Assembly: GCA_033808535.1 (NCBI GenBank)
Contig: JAPXNL010000060.1
Span: 1 to 12,185, forward strand
Length of the DNA stretch: 12,185 bases
Direction: 5' to 3'
DNA from: DTU078 sp033808535
GTDB lineage: Bacteria; Bacillota; Clostridia; Oscillospirales; CAG-272
This document shows positions 1-5,443 of this stretch, piece after piece. The notes below the pieces were generated by a model, which was not told the origin of the DNA, did not search any database, and saw nothing but the letters and a program-made list of their open reading frames with translations. The stretch's first letter is position 1. Every line of letters begins with the position of its first letter. The position numbers and the translations under genes are program-made.

Positions 1-1
1 C

Positions 2-838
2 AACAGTACTGTCGACTGGGCAGCCGTAAAAGCCGGCGGAATTGATTTTGCAATAATACGCGCGGGCTACGGACAACTGGAGGACCGCAATTTCAAATCC
101 AACATGGAAGGTGCGGCACAAGTCGGTCTGCCCGTCGGTATTTACTATTTTTCATACGCCATAAACACCGTTAAAGCTGCGGAAGAAGCGGCGCACTGCT
201 GCACGCTTATAAAGCCCTATAAAATCGAGCTGCCGGTGTTCTTTGATTTTGAATATGACAGCGAGACATTCGGACAAAAAAAGGGCGTGACCTATACAAA
301 GGCGCTACGCACGGCGATCTGCAAGGCTTTCTGCGAGCGCGTGCGTGCCGGAGGATATACTCCCGGCATATACACGAACGTCGATTATATCACAAACCGC
401 CTCAACTGGCAGGAGCTGACCGTCTACCCGCTTTGGCTTGCGCAGTGGCCGCTCGGAGCGAACCGCAGCATCAGTTATGATGAGATAAGCGGGTCGTCGG
501 TCAACACAAGCTACGGCAAGCCAATGATCTGGCAGATAGGATACGGGAAAGTGAGCGGCATCAGAACCGAAACCGACCTCAACTACTGCTTTTTGCCCAT
601 GCCCAGGCTGCCGGTACCGGCTGAGGCCACTGCAGCCTTTTTGCCCGGCGACAAAGTGCGCGTTATAAACACTAAATCGGTCGGCGTCAAGCGCGCAAAG
701 CTTTATAACAGCGACAAAACCTTCGTCGTATACAGAAATGAGTATGATGTCATAAGTGTATCCGGAAAGCGCGTCGTTATCGGCGTAGGGAAAACAGTCA
801 CCGCGGCAGTGAACGCAGATGACCTGCGGAAAATCTGA
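2..838 (+). CDS. GH25 muramidase endolysin, 5'-truncated by the window edge
   Basis: Phage-type cell-wall lysin that cleaves the MurNAc-GlcNAc bond of peptidoglycan. The reading frame is open from base 2, so the true start lies outside the window; the ATG at 104 is internal, because residues encoded before it (DWAAVKAGGIDFAIIRAGYG) already match the GH25 fold. Seen: the glycosidase strand VGIYYFSY, the catalytic D-x-E pair in PVFFDFEYD (Asp at 245-247, Glu at 251-253), WLAQWP, and WQIGYG followed by a D-x-N (TDLN) that usually closes the domain. The last ~75 residues (PGDKVRVIN ... YDVISVSG ... VVIGVGKTVTAAV) resemble the SH3-like wall-binding tail of clostridial phage endolysins. The first catalytic Asp motif (DVS-type) would lie upstream of the window. 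It heads a three-gene lysis-like cassette with the two ORFs downstream. The family call is firm; a bacterial autolysin is less likely given the holin-like neighbour. Confidence 0.88.
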   Translation, partial: NSTVDWAAVKAGGIDFAIIRAGYGQLEDRNFKSNMEGAAQVGLPVGIYYFSYAINTVKAAEEAAHCCTLIKPYKIELPVFFDFEYDSETFGQKKGVTYTKALRTAICKAFCERVRAGGYTPGIYTNVDYITNRLNWQELTVYPLWLAQWPLGANRSISYDEISGSSVNTSYGKPMIWQIGYGKVSGIRTETDLNYCFLPMPRLPVPAEATAAFLPGDKVRVINTKSVGVKRAKLYNSDKTFVVYRNEYDVISVSGKRVVIGVGKTVTAAVNADDLRKI

Positions 839-859
839 TAAAAACAGCTCCACCGCATC

Positions 860-1183
860 GTGTGGAAGCATCCGCTCACTGCTCGGCATGCTGCGTTTTT
901 CCATAAAGGCGGTAATTTTCTCTTTTATCTGTGTAGTTTATTTACTGCCGTTATGACAGTTATAATCGTTCAGCAAGGCCGCAGCCCCGATATACTGATC
1001 ACCGAGTTTTTCTCTTATTTTAAAATTGAAGGCAGCATACTCGGTGTACTCAAAATCGTGGAAACGATTATAGAACTTATCGACCGCAGGTTTTGCAGCA
1101 AGGCGGCTGAGCACACGGCTCATCCGTCCGGCACTGAATGCTGCAGCCCGGCAGAATCTCAAAAACCGGACAATAAAATATAA
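860..1183 (+). CDS. Small single-TM protein in the lysis cassette, unrecognised
   Basis: I do not recognise this family. The ORF lies 19 bp after the endolysin stop and ends 14 bp before the holin-like gene, same strand, so it fills what would otherwise be a 360-bp hole in a phage lysis cassette. It has a hydrophobic segment at residues ~19-38 (NFLFYLCSLFTAVMTVIIV), then a soluble stretch FFSYFKIEGSILGVLKIVET and a polar, Cys-containing tail. The start is unsure: the GTG at 860 has no visible Shine-Dalgarno, the first in-frame ATG is at 953, and the first ~18 residues may not be coding. A membrane accessory to lysis (second holin, antiholin or similar) is only inferred from position and the TM segment. 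Confidence 0.5.
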   Translation: MWKHPLTARHAAFFHKGGNFLFYLCSLFTAVMTVIIVQQGRSPDILITEFFSYFKIEGSILGVLKIVETIIELIDRRFCSKAAEHTAHPSGTECCSPAESQKPDNKI

Positions 1184-1197
1184 AGAAGCAATAAAAG

Positions 1198-1581
1198 ATG
1201 CTCGAATTTATAATAAATAATATTTATTTTATCGTTGCCGCCATAGCCGCGGTGATAGCCTGCATATGGCTTGCGCGCCGCGGACAGGTCGCAAAAATCA
1301 AAGAGATAATCCTCGCGCTCTGCGTTGATGCCGAGCTGACATACGGCAGCGGCACCGGCCAGATCAAAAAATCGTCGGTGCTCGAGGCTTTGTACAGTCT
1401 TTTGCCGTCGTGGGCCAAACTGCTTTTCCCGATATCCGAGCTGGAGCATTACATCGAGGAAGGCAAGCAGCACATGGACGCGCTCGCCGAGAGTAACGAA
1501 AAAGTCAAGGCGCTGCTTGCCGGCATGAAACCCGTTGCCGCAAGCAACGTCATAACCACCTTGAAAAGCAGCATAAAATAG
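1198..1581 (+). CDS. LLH-family-like phage holin
   Basis: Protein of 127 residues with one N-terminal membrane segment (residues ~4-25, IINNIYFIVAAIAAVIACIW) followed by a basic residue cluster and a long amphipathic cytoplasmic region. The pattern after the TM, with AE..YG.GTGQIKK, LYSLLPSW and a conserved-looking ELEHYIEEG, resembles the LLH family of holins found next to endolysins in phages of low-GC Gram-positives. Holins make the membrane lesion that times host lysis and lets the endolysin reach the wall. The ATG at 1198 is preceded only by a weak purine stretch (AAGAAG). It is the last phage-like gene before the tRNA, which fits a lysis module at a prophage end. The family assignment is from remembered motif pattern, not a search. 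Confidence 0.68.
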   Translation: MLEFIINNIYFIVAAIAAVIACIWLARRGQVAKIKEIILALCVDAELTYGSGTGQIKKSSVLEALYSLLPSWAKLLFPISELEHYIEEGKQHMDALAESNEKVKALLAGMKPVAASNVITTLKSSIK

Positions 1582-1623
1582 CCTATACATTTTTTGGCTT
1601 AGTACCTGATAATTTCAACGTGA

Positions 1624-1704
1624 GTCCCACCGTTAATGCCACCGTTAGTCCCCACGTTAGTCCCCATGTTAGTCCCACTCTAGTCCCACTCTAGTCCCAC
1701 TTTT
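1624..1704. repeat. Short direct-repeat array, 12-bp units drifting to 11 bp
   Basis: Units start at 1624 (GTCCCACCGTTA), 1636 (ATGCCACCGTTA), 1648 (GTCCCCACGTTA), 1660 (GTCCCCATGTTA), then two identical 11-bp units at 1672 and 1683 (GTCCCACTCTA) and a partial unit at 1694. The four 12-bp units keep a reading frame. On the minus strand they read as repeated (V/W)GLT-type tetrapeptides ending LKLSGTKPKNV and a stop, or in another frame as GTN repeats; the 11-bp units break those frames and introduce stops. It could be the degraded tail of a coding sequence, or protein-binding direct repeats near the prophage end. No spacer pattern is present, so it is not CRISPR. Confidence 0.85.
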
Positions 1705-1784
1705 TATTGTCCATTTTCGGCTAAAAATGCCTATAAATCAGCCATAAGTTACCGATTTTCAACTCAACATCCGCATCGATACAC

Positions 1785-1830
1785 AAACAAAAAACAAGCG
1801 TGATAGGCTATTTTTCAGCCTATCACGCTT
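1785..1830 (-). terminator. Intrinsic terminator downstream of tRNA-Lys
   Basis: A perfect 14-bp stem (1796-1809 with 1817-1830, AAGCGTGATAGGCT pairing) with a 7-nt loop lies 10 nt past the tRNA 3' end. On the minus strand it is followed by GTTTTTTGTTTG, a classic rho-independent signal. On the plus strand the following bases are only moderately T-rich, so stopping transcription from the holin side would be less efficient. Confidence 0.9.
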
Positions 1831-1840
1831 ATCGTTTATC

Positions 1841-1916
1841 TGGTGCTCCTGCGGAGAGTCGAACTCCGGACACCTTGATTAAAAGTCAAGTGCTCTACCG
1901 ACTGAGCTACAGGGGC
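1841..1916 (-). tRNA. tRNA-Lys (anticodon UUU), CCA encoded
   Basis: A 76-nt cloverleaf read on the minus strand. Acceptor strands are GCCCCTG / CAGGAGC followed by A73 and an encoded CCA; the D arm is GTAGCTCAGTCGGTAGAGC; the anticodon stem CTTGA/TCAAG encloses CTTTTAA (anticodon TTT, lysine); the T arm is CGGAG-TTCGACT-CTCCG. All stems pair except a C3-A70 mismatch in the acceptor stem. Discriminator A73 fits a lysine tRNA. It has its own promoter at 1995-2023 and terminator at 1785-1830. Its 3' end faces the phage lysis genes, the usual side for integration by tyrosine integrases that target tRNA 3' ends. Confidence 0.95.
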
Positions 1917-1950
1917 AAACAAATCCCGCCCGGTTTTGGTGGGCGGGATT
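1917..1950 (-). other. Terminator-like hairpin in the tRNA-Lys leader
   Basis: A perfect 10-bp GC-rich stem (1922-1931 AATCCCGCCC pairing with 1941-1950) has a 9-nt loop. On the minus strand it is followed by TGTTT directly abutting the mature tRNA 5' end at 1916. It sits between the tRNA promoter and the tRNA, so transcripts must pass it. It may be an attenuator, a processing or stability element of the leader, or, read on the plus strand, a weak barrier to transcription coming from the phage side. Confidence 0.6.
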
Positions 1951-1994
1951 ATTAACTCATTTAGGGTATTCCGCTTTTTCCAAAACGCTTTGAT

Positions 1995-2023
1995 ATTATA
2001 CCACGCAGAATGCGATTTGTCAA
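1995..2023 (-). promoter_or_regulatory. SigmaA promoter of tRNA-Lys, perfect consensus
   Basis: On the minus strand the -35 is TTGACA (2018-2023), the spacer is exactly 17 bp, and the -10 is TATAAT (1995-2000), both perfect consensus. A TTAAAAAA stretch just upstream of the -35 could act as an UP element. The start of transcription is expected near 1988, giving a leader of about 70 nt before the mature tRNA. This is the strength expected of a stable-RNA promoter. Confidence 0.88.
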
Positions 2024-2044
2024 GCTTTTTTAACGCTTAATCGC

Positions 2045-2075
2045 ATAAATTATCTGCCGCGCAGTATAATTTTAT
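2045..2075 (-). other. Hairpin just after ftsZ, weak terminator candidate
   Basis: It lies 10 nt downstream of the ftsZ stop. The core stem is CTGC/GCAG (2054-2057, 2061-2064) around a 3-nt loop. It extends, past one bulged base, through an AT-rich stem of 7 bp plus 2 more beyond a second bulge. No T-run follows on the minus strand, so it is a poor intrinsic terminator; read-through from ftsZ toward tRNA-Lys is plausible. It might instead stabilise the ftsZ mRNA 3' end. Confidence 0.4.
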
Positions 2076-2085
2076 TCGCCAAAGC

Positions 2086-3258
2086 TTATCTGTTAAAGCT
2101 GTCGGTTTTTCTGGTTTTCTTGAGAATGTTTATTATATCGTCAAAATCGCTGTCGGATATGCCGGAATCGGATTCTGCCGGCTCTTCATTGGCTTCAGGC
2201 TGCTCGGGCTTAGCCGGACCGCGCTGCTGAGAGGCTTCGGGAGCCTTGCCTGCCGATTTGTCTGTCTTTTTCTCATCTGCTGGTATGGTCTTTTTATCGG
2301 GCGCACCGCCGCAGCCGGTGGCGATAACCGTAACCTTCATTGTATCCTCGAGAGTGTTGTCAAACACGGCACCCCATATAATCGTCGCGGCAGGATCCGC
2401 TTCGTTTGTGATAAGCGTGGTGGCTATATCCGTCTCTTCCAGTCCGATATCGGGAGAAGCCGTGATATTGACTATAATGCCGCGGGCTCCGGAAATCGTG
2501 GTTTCAAGCAGCGGGCTCGAAATCGCCATCTTTGCTGCCTCCTCGGCTTTTTCCTTGCCCTTGCCGGTACCGACGCCCATATGCGCCGCGCCCGCGTTCT
2601 TCATAACCGCAGTGACGTCGGCAAAGTCGAGGTTGACAAGTCCCGTGCCGTTTATAAGGTCGGAGATGCTCTGCACGCCGTGCCGTAACACATTATCGGC
2701 TTCGGCGAAAGCGTTTGCCAACGTTATTTTTCCATTCGAAATTTGTTTCAGCCGCTCGTTGGGTATGACAATCAGCGAGTCAACGCATTCGCTCAGCTTG
2801 TCAATACCCGCTTCAGCGATTTCCATGCGCTTGCGTCCTTCAAACGCAAAAGGCTTTGTAACGACGCCGACAGTGAGTATGCCCATATCGCGCGCGAGTT
2901 TGGCTATAATGGGCGCGGCGCCGGTTCCGGTTCCGCCTCCCATACCGGTTGTAATAAAAACCATATCCGCGCCTTTAAGTGCGTTGGTAATGTCTTCCTG
3001 GCTTTCCTCAGCGGCGCGCATGCCAACTTCCGGGTTAGCGCCGGCTCCGTGACCCTTTGTAATCTTCTCGCCGATCGGAATTTTAAGCGCGGCAGCAGAT
3101 TGCAACAGTACCTGCTTGTCCGTATTTATTGCGATGAATTCAACCCCGCGGATGTTAGATTCTATCATTCGATTGATGGCGTTGTTGCCGCCGCCACCTA
3201 TGCCTACAACTTTAATGTTAACGCCGCTTTCGTAATTTTCCTCAAGCTCGAAAGACAT
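2086..3258 (-). CDS. ftsZ: Cell division protein FtsZ
   Basis: Tubulin-like GTPase that polymerises into the cytoplasmic Z-ring at the division site and recruits the divisome. It has 390 residues, a normal length. Seen: the N-terminal nucleotide-binding loop GIGGGGNNAINRM (residues ~19-31), the tubulin signature GGGTGTG (107-113), NERL around 167-170, and the T7 catalytic loop NLDFADV (Asn209, Asp211, Asp214) that completes the GTPase site of the next subunit. The C-terminal globular part ends near ATGCGG (313-318), followed by a disordered Lys/Pro/Glu/Ser linker and a C-terminal peptide DFDDIINILKKTRK; this diverges from the DIPxFLR-type peptide that binds FtsA/SepF. The ATG at 3258 has a strong Shine-Dalgarno (AGGAGG, 9 nt upstream). 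It is the last gene of the cluster, 176 bp after ftsQ, with a candidate promoter of its own. No ftsA precedes it. Confidence 0.98.
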   Translation of the reverse strand: MSFELEENYESGVNIKVVGIGGGGNNAINRMIESNIRGVEFIAINTDKQVLLQSAAALKIPIGEKITKGHGAGANPEVGMRAAEESQEDITNALKGADMVFITTGMGGGTGTGAAPIIAKLARDMGILTVGVVTKPFAFEGRKRMEIAEAGIDKLSECVDSLIVIPNERLKQISNGKITLANAFAEADNVLRHGVQSISDLINGTGLVNLDFADVTAVMKNAGAAHMGVGTGKGKEKAEEAAKMAISSPLLETTISGARGIIVNITASPDIGLEETDIATTLITNEADPAATIIWGAVFDNTLEDTMKVTVIATGCGGAPDKKTIPADEKKTDKSAGKAPEASQQRGPAKPEQPEANEEPAESDSGISDSDFDDIINILKKTRKTDSFNR

Positions 3259-3309
3259 TTTATATTTCCTCCTGATATCGTTTCGTCAAGTTATATAACT
3301 ATCAATTAT

Positions 3310-3338
3310 ATAATAATATTTTTTCGCGGATTTTGCAA
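3310..3338 (-). promoter_or_regulatory. Candidate ftsZ promoter
   Basis: In the AT-rich 176-bp gap between ftsQ and ftsZ, the minus strand shows TTGCAA (3333-3338), 17 bp, and TATTAT (3310-3315). An overlapping TATAAT (3305-3310) would give a 22-bp spacing and is less likely. The start would fall near 3303, leaving a ~45-nt leader that carries the AGGAGG site. The composition of this gap makes chance matches easy, hence moderate confidence. Confidence 0.45.
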
Positions 3339-3401
3339 TAGTTTTAGTACAATAAATATAATATATTTTATTTTTCGCCCTGAAATAACCTTTTCTCTGA
3401 T

Positions 3402-3422
3402 AAAATGCCGTTTATCGGCATT
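3402..3422 (-). terminator. Possible weak terminator after ftsQ
   Basis: A 7-bp stem (AATGCCG at 3404-3410 with CGGCATT at 3416-3422) and a 5-nt loop lie 12 nt past the ftsQ stop. On the minus strand the stem ends in TT and is followed by TTA, so the T-run is short. Partial termination here, with ftsZ restarted from its own promoter, would uncouple ftsZ level from the upstream wall genes. Confidence 0.45.
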
Positions 3423-3434
3423 ACAGTATTTACA

Positions 3435-4259
3435 TCACGGAATTTTAAAAAGCTCGTCCTCCAGCGTCACAACCGCGCTGTCGGTATATTCCACGTTTAT
3501 CTGCGCTATCTCGTCATTTTGCAGCGACGTTTCGATTATTGCGCGCGCAAAATCGAGTTTCATCTTCATTTCATCGCGCCCGCCCAGCAGGATTCTGTAT
3601 TTCCCGCCCCCGCAGATGAGCTTGATATTGAACTTGTCCGACATATCTATATAGTCAATGGTGTCGTACAGCTTCCACAGTCTGATCTCTGTCATAAGGT
3701 TGTCGACGAATTTCAGATTGACAGCCCGGCGGAACGCAATCTCGCTGCCGACCACGCAATACCGCACCTCCGGCACGGCAATAAACTTGATGCCGGGTGA
3801 AGCCTGTGTCAGCTCGTCCTTGCTGTCCACGCGATCAAGCACACGGAAGTCGGAGGACATCGAAAAATACTCGCCTGCAAGCTCGATATAATACTCCGCC
3901 GTGTCCTCTTTGACCTCGATGACGAGTGTGGACGGCAGCCGGCGGTATATTTTGACCGAGTTGACGTATGTACATGCGCGCCTGATGCGCGCGGATACGG
4001 TGCTGCCGGATACGGAGTAGAGATTCTGACCGAGCTGTACACCCGAGATCGCAACCAGCTCGTCTGCGCTGCAGGTAACGTTGCCTCTGACCTCGATTGT
4101 CTGGATTTTGAAAAAAAGCGCCGCGCAGATAATCAAAAACAAAAGGCATAAGACCGCAGTGATCAGTATATAAAAGATCCGGCGTATGACCGCCCTGCGG
4201 ATATTTTTTGTTTTTAAGCGCAGAAACGAATTCCGGTTTATTATCTCCGCATTTGTCAT
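3435..4259 (-). CDS. ftsQ: Cell division protein FtsQ/DivIB
   Basis: Bitopic divisome scaffold that binds FtsL and FtsB/DivIC outside the membrane and helps activate septal FtsW/FtsI synthesis. It has 274 residues. Order: a basic cytoplasmic tail (1-27), one TM helix (~28-50, IFYILITAVLCLLFLIICAAL), then a POTRA domain (~52-119) with the typical opening IQTIEVRGNVTCSADELVAI, GQNLYSV, and the closing RRLPSTLVIEVKEDTAEYYI, then a beta-domain (FtsQ/DivIB type) to the C-terminus. The length and arrangement fit Gram-positive DivIB. The ATG at 4259 lies 13 nt past the murG stop, but no Shine-Dalgarno is visible before it and no other Met occurs in the first 130 residues. Instead an extended -10 promoter sits 7 nt upstream, so a leaderless mRNA is possible. 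Confidence 0.93.
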   Translation of the reverse strand: MTNAEIINRNSFLRLKTKNIRRAVIRRIFYILITAVLCLLFLIICAALFFKIQTIEVRGNVTCSADELVAISGVQLGQNLYSVSGSTVSARIRRACTYVNSVKIYRRLPSTLVIEVKEDTAEYYIELAGEYFSMSSDFRVLDRVDSKDELTQASPGIKFIAVPEVRYCVVGSEIAFRRAVNLKFVDNLMTEIRLWKLYDTIDYIDMSDKFNIKLICGGGKYRILLGGRDEMKMKLDFARAIIETSLQNDEIAQINVEYTDSAVVTLEDELFKIP

Positions 4260-4266
4260 ACGTTTA

Positions 4267-4295
4267 ATTATATCATACCGGATTTGAATTTACAA
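4267..4295 (-). promoter_or_regulatory. Extended -10 promoter at the ftsQ start
   Basis: On the minus strand TTGTAA (4290-4295), 17 bp, TATAAT (4267-4272) with TG one base upstream of the -10 (TGATATAAT), that is, an extended -10. It overlaps the last codons and stop of murG. Only 7 nt separate the -10 from the ftsQ ATG, so initiation would fall on or next to the start codon. Confidence 0.6.
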
Positions 4296-5394
4296 GTTTT
4301 TTTAACTCCTCATATATGCGCAAATCAGCGTTTTTTATGGCAAATCTGCTAAAGTTCGCCTTCATCGAAGCCATCTTCTGGCGGTCGTTTATTATCGATT
4401 CAACAATGCGCGTAAAAACGCCCGGCGCCAGCTCGCTTTCCTGCAGCATTACCGCCGCGCCCGCATCGGCGAGCACCTTCGCGTTTTTATACTGGTGATT
4501 GTCGGTCACGTTCGGCGAGGGGATTATCAGCGCGGGCTTGCCGAGGAGTGCAAGCTCGGATATTGTAATCGCACCCGCACGGTTTATTACGAGATCAGCC
4601 GCCGCCATGCGCAGCGGCATGTCGTATATATATTCCACAAGTTGCGCGTTCGGAACCGCGTCCAGCCCGTACTCTTTAAACTTCGCACTCGCCGCTTCGT
4701 ACTCGATTGCGCCCGATGCGTGCAGATGCAGCACGTCGCGGTGGACGGCGACATAGTCACGCATGAAGGCAAGCACCTCGTCGTTTATCCGCTCGGCGCC
4801 CATGCTGCCCCCGCAGGACAGGATGAAAGTGCGGTATTTCCCGGTGATGCCCAGCTTATCGCGCGCAGTTTTGTAGTCAAGCGACGAGAAATCTCCGCGC
4901 AGGGGATTGCCGACGCGAATCACCTTTTCGGGGCGGCGGAGGTGTTTTGCCGTTTCCTCGAAGTTGGTAAATATCACGTCGGTATATCGCTCGAGCATTT
5001 TCACCGCCACGCCGGGCAGCGCGTTCGACTCGTGCAGCGCGGTCGTTATTCCCATACCCGCCGCTGCACGTATAACCGGCCAGCACACAAAACCGCCCGT
5101 GCCGACCGCGACATCGGGCTTAAAGTCCAGGATGATTTTTTTAGCCTTGCCGGGCGAGGTGAGCGCCAGCCAAAGCGTTTTCAGATTGGATAGCGACAGG
5201 CTGCGGCGCAGTCCCTGGATTTCCACATGCTCCAGCCTGTAACCCGCAGCCGGCACGAGCTTGTTTTCAATTCCCCGCTCTGTTCCGACAAACAGCACCT
5301 CCGAGTCAGGCTCCATGCGCATAACAGTGTCTGCAATTGCGATTGCGGGATTTGTGTGACCGCCGGTGCCGCCGCCGGTTAATATAACTCTCAT
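4273..5394 (-). CDS. murG: MurG, lipid II-forming GlcNAc transferase
   Basis: Peripheral membrane GT28 glycosyltransferase that adds GlcNAc from UDP-GlcNAc to lipid I, giving lipid II on the cytoplasmic face. It has 373 residues, in the usual range. Seen: the N-terminal G-loop TGGGTGGHTNPAIAIAD (6-22), GTGGFVCWPV (98-107), the acceptor-side HESNALPGVA (121-130), the second G-loop LSCGGSMGAERIN (192-204), and the UDP-GlcNAc-binding signature NRAGAITISELALLGKPALI (271-290) followed by DNHQYKNA (298-305). The ATG at 5394 has a good ribosome-binding site (GGAGAGGTGAA just upstream). It follows ftsW after a 49-bp gap and acts right after MraY in the pathway; its 3' end contains the ftsQ promoter. 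Confidence 0.98.
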   Translation of the reverse strand: MRVILTGGGTGGHTNPAIAIADTVMRMEPDSEVLFVGTERGIENKLVPAAGYRLEHVEIQGLRRSLSLSNLKTLWLALTSPGKAKKIILDFKPDVAVGTGGFVCWPVIRAAAGMGITTALHESNALPGVAVKMLERYTDVIFTNFEETAKHLRRPEKVIRVGNPLRGDFSSLDYKTARDKLGITGKYRTFILSCGGSMGAERINDEVLAFMRDYVAVHRDVLHLHASGAIEYEAASAKFKEYGLDAVPNAQLVEYIYDMPLRMAAADLVINRAGAITISELALLGKPALIIPSPNVTDNHQYKNAKVLADAGAAVMLQESELAPGVFTRIVESIINDRQKMASMKANFSRFAIKNADLRIYEELKKLVNSNPV

Positions 5395-5443
5395 TTCACC
5401 TCTCCGTGATGTTGAGCTTTTTTAATAATATCCGTTGGCTGCG

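Noticed and set aside
305..904. 199-codon minus-strand frame opposite the endolysin
   Set aside because: The opposite strand encodes a clear GH25 domain; the antisense product has no domain pattern.
1599..1667. 22-codon minus-strand ORF (MGTNVGTNGG...) inside the repeat array
   Set aside because: No ribosome site is present and the start lies within the repeat; better seen as repeat-derived or a decayed remnant.
1624..1704. Repeat array as a possible CRISPR
   Set aside because: Units are 11-12 bp and directly adjacent with no spacers; no cas genes are present.
2743..3654. 303-codon open frame on the plus strand across ftsZ and the ftsQ-ftsZ gap
   Set aside because: It is antisense to the well-supported FtsZ and FtsQ, has no recognisable motif, and its translation is Cys/Ser/Phe-rich like a shadow frame.
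4495..5193. Long plus-strand frames opposite murG, and similar ones opposite murE (8153-8716)
   Set aside because: These are GC-rich antisense shadows of highly conserved genes, with His/Arg-rich meaningless translations.
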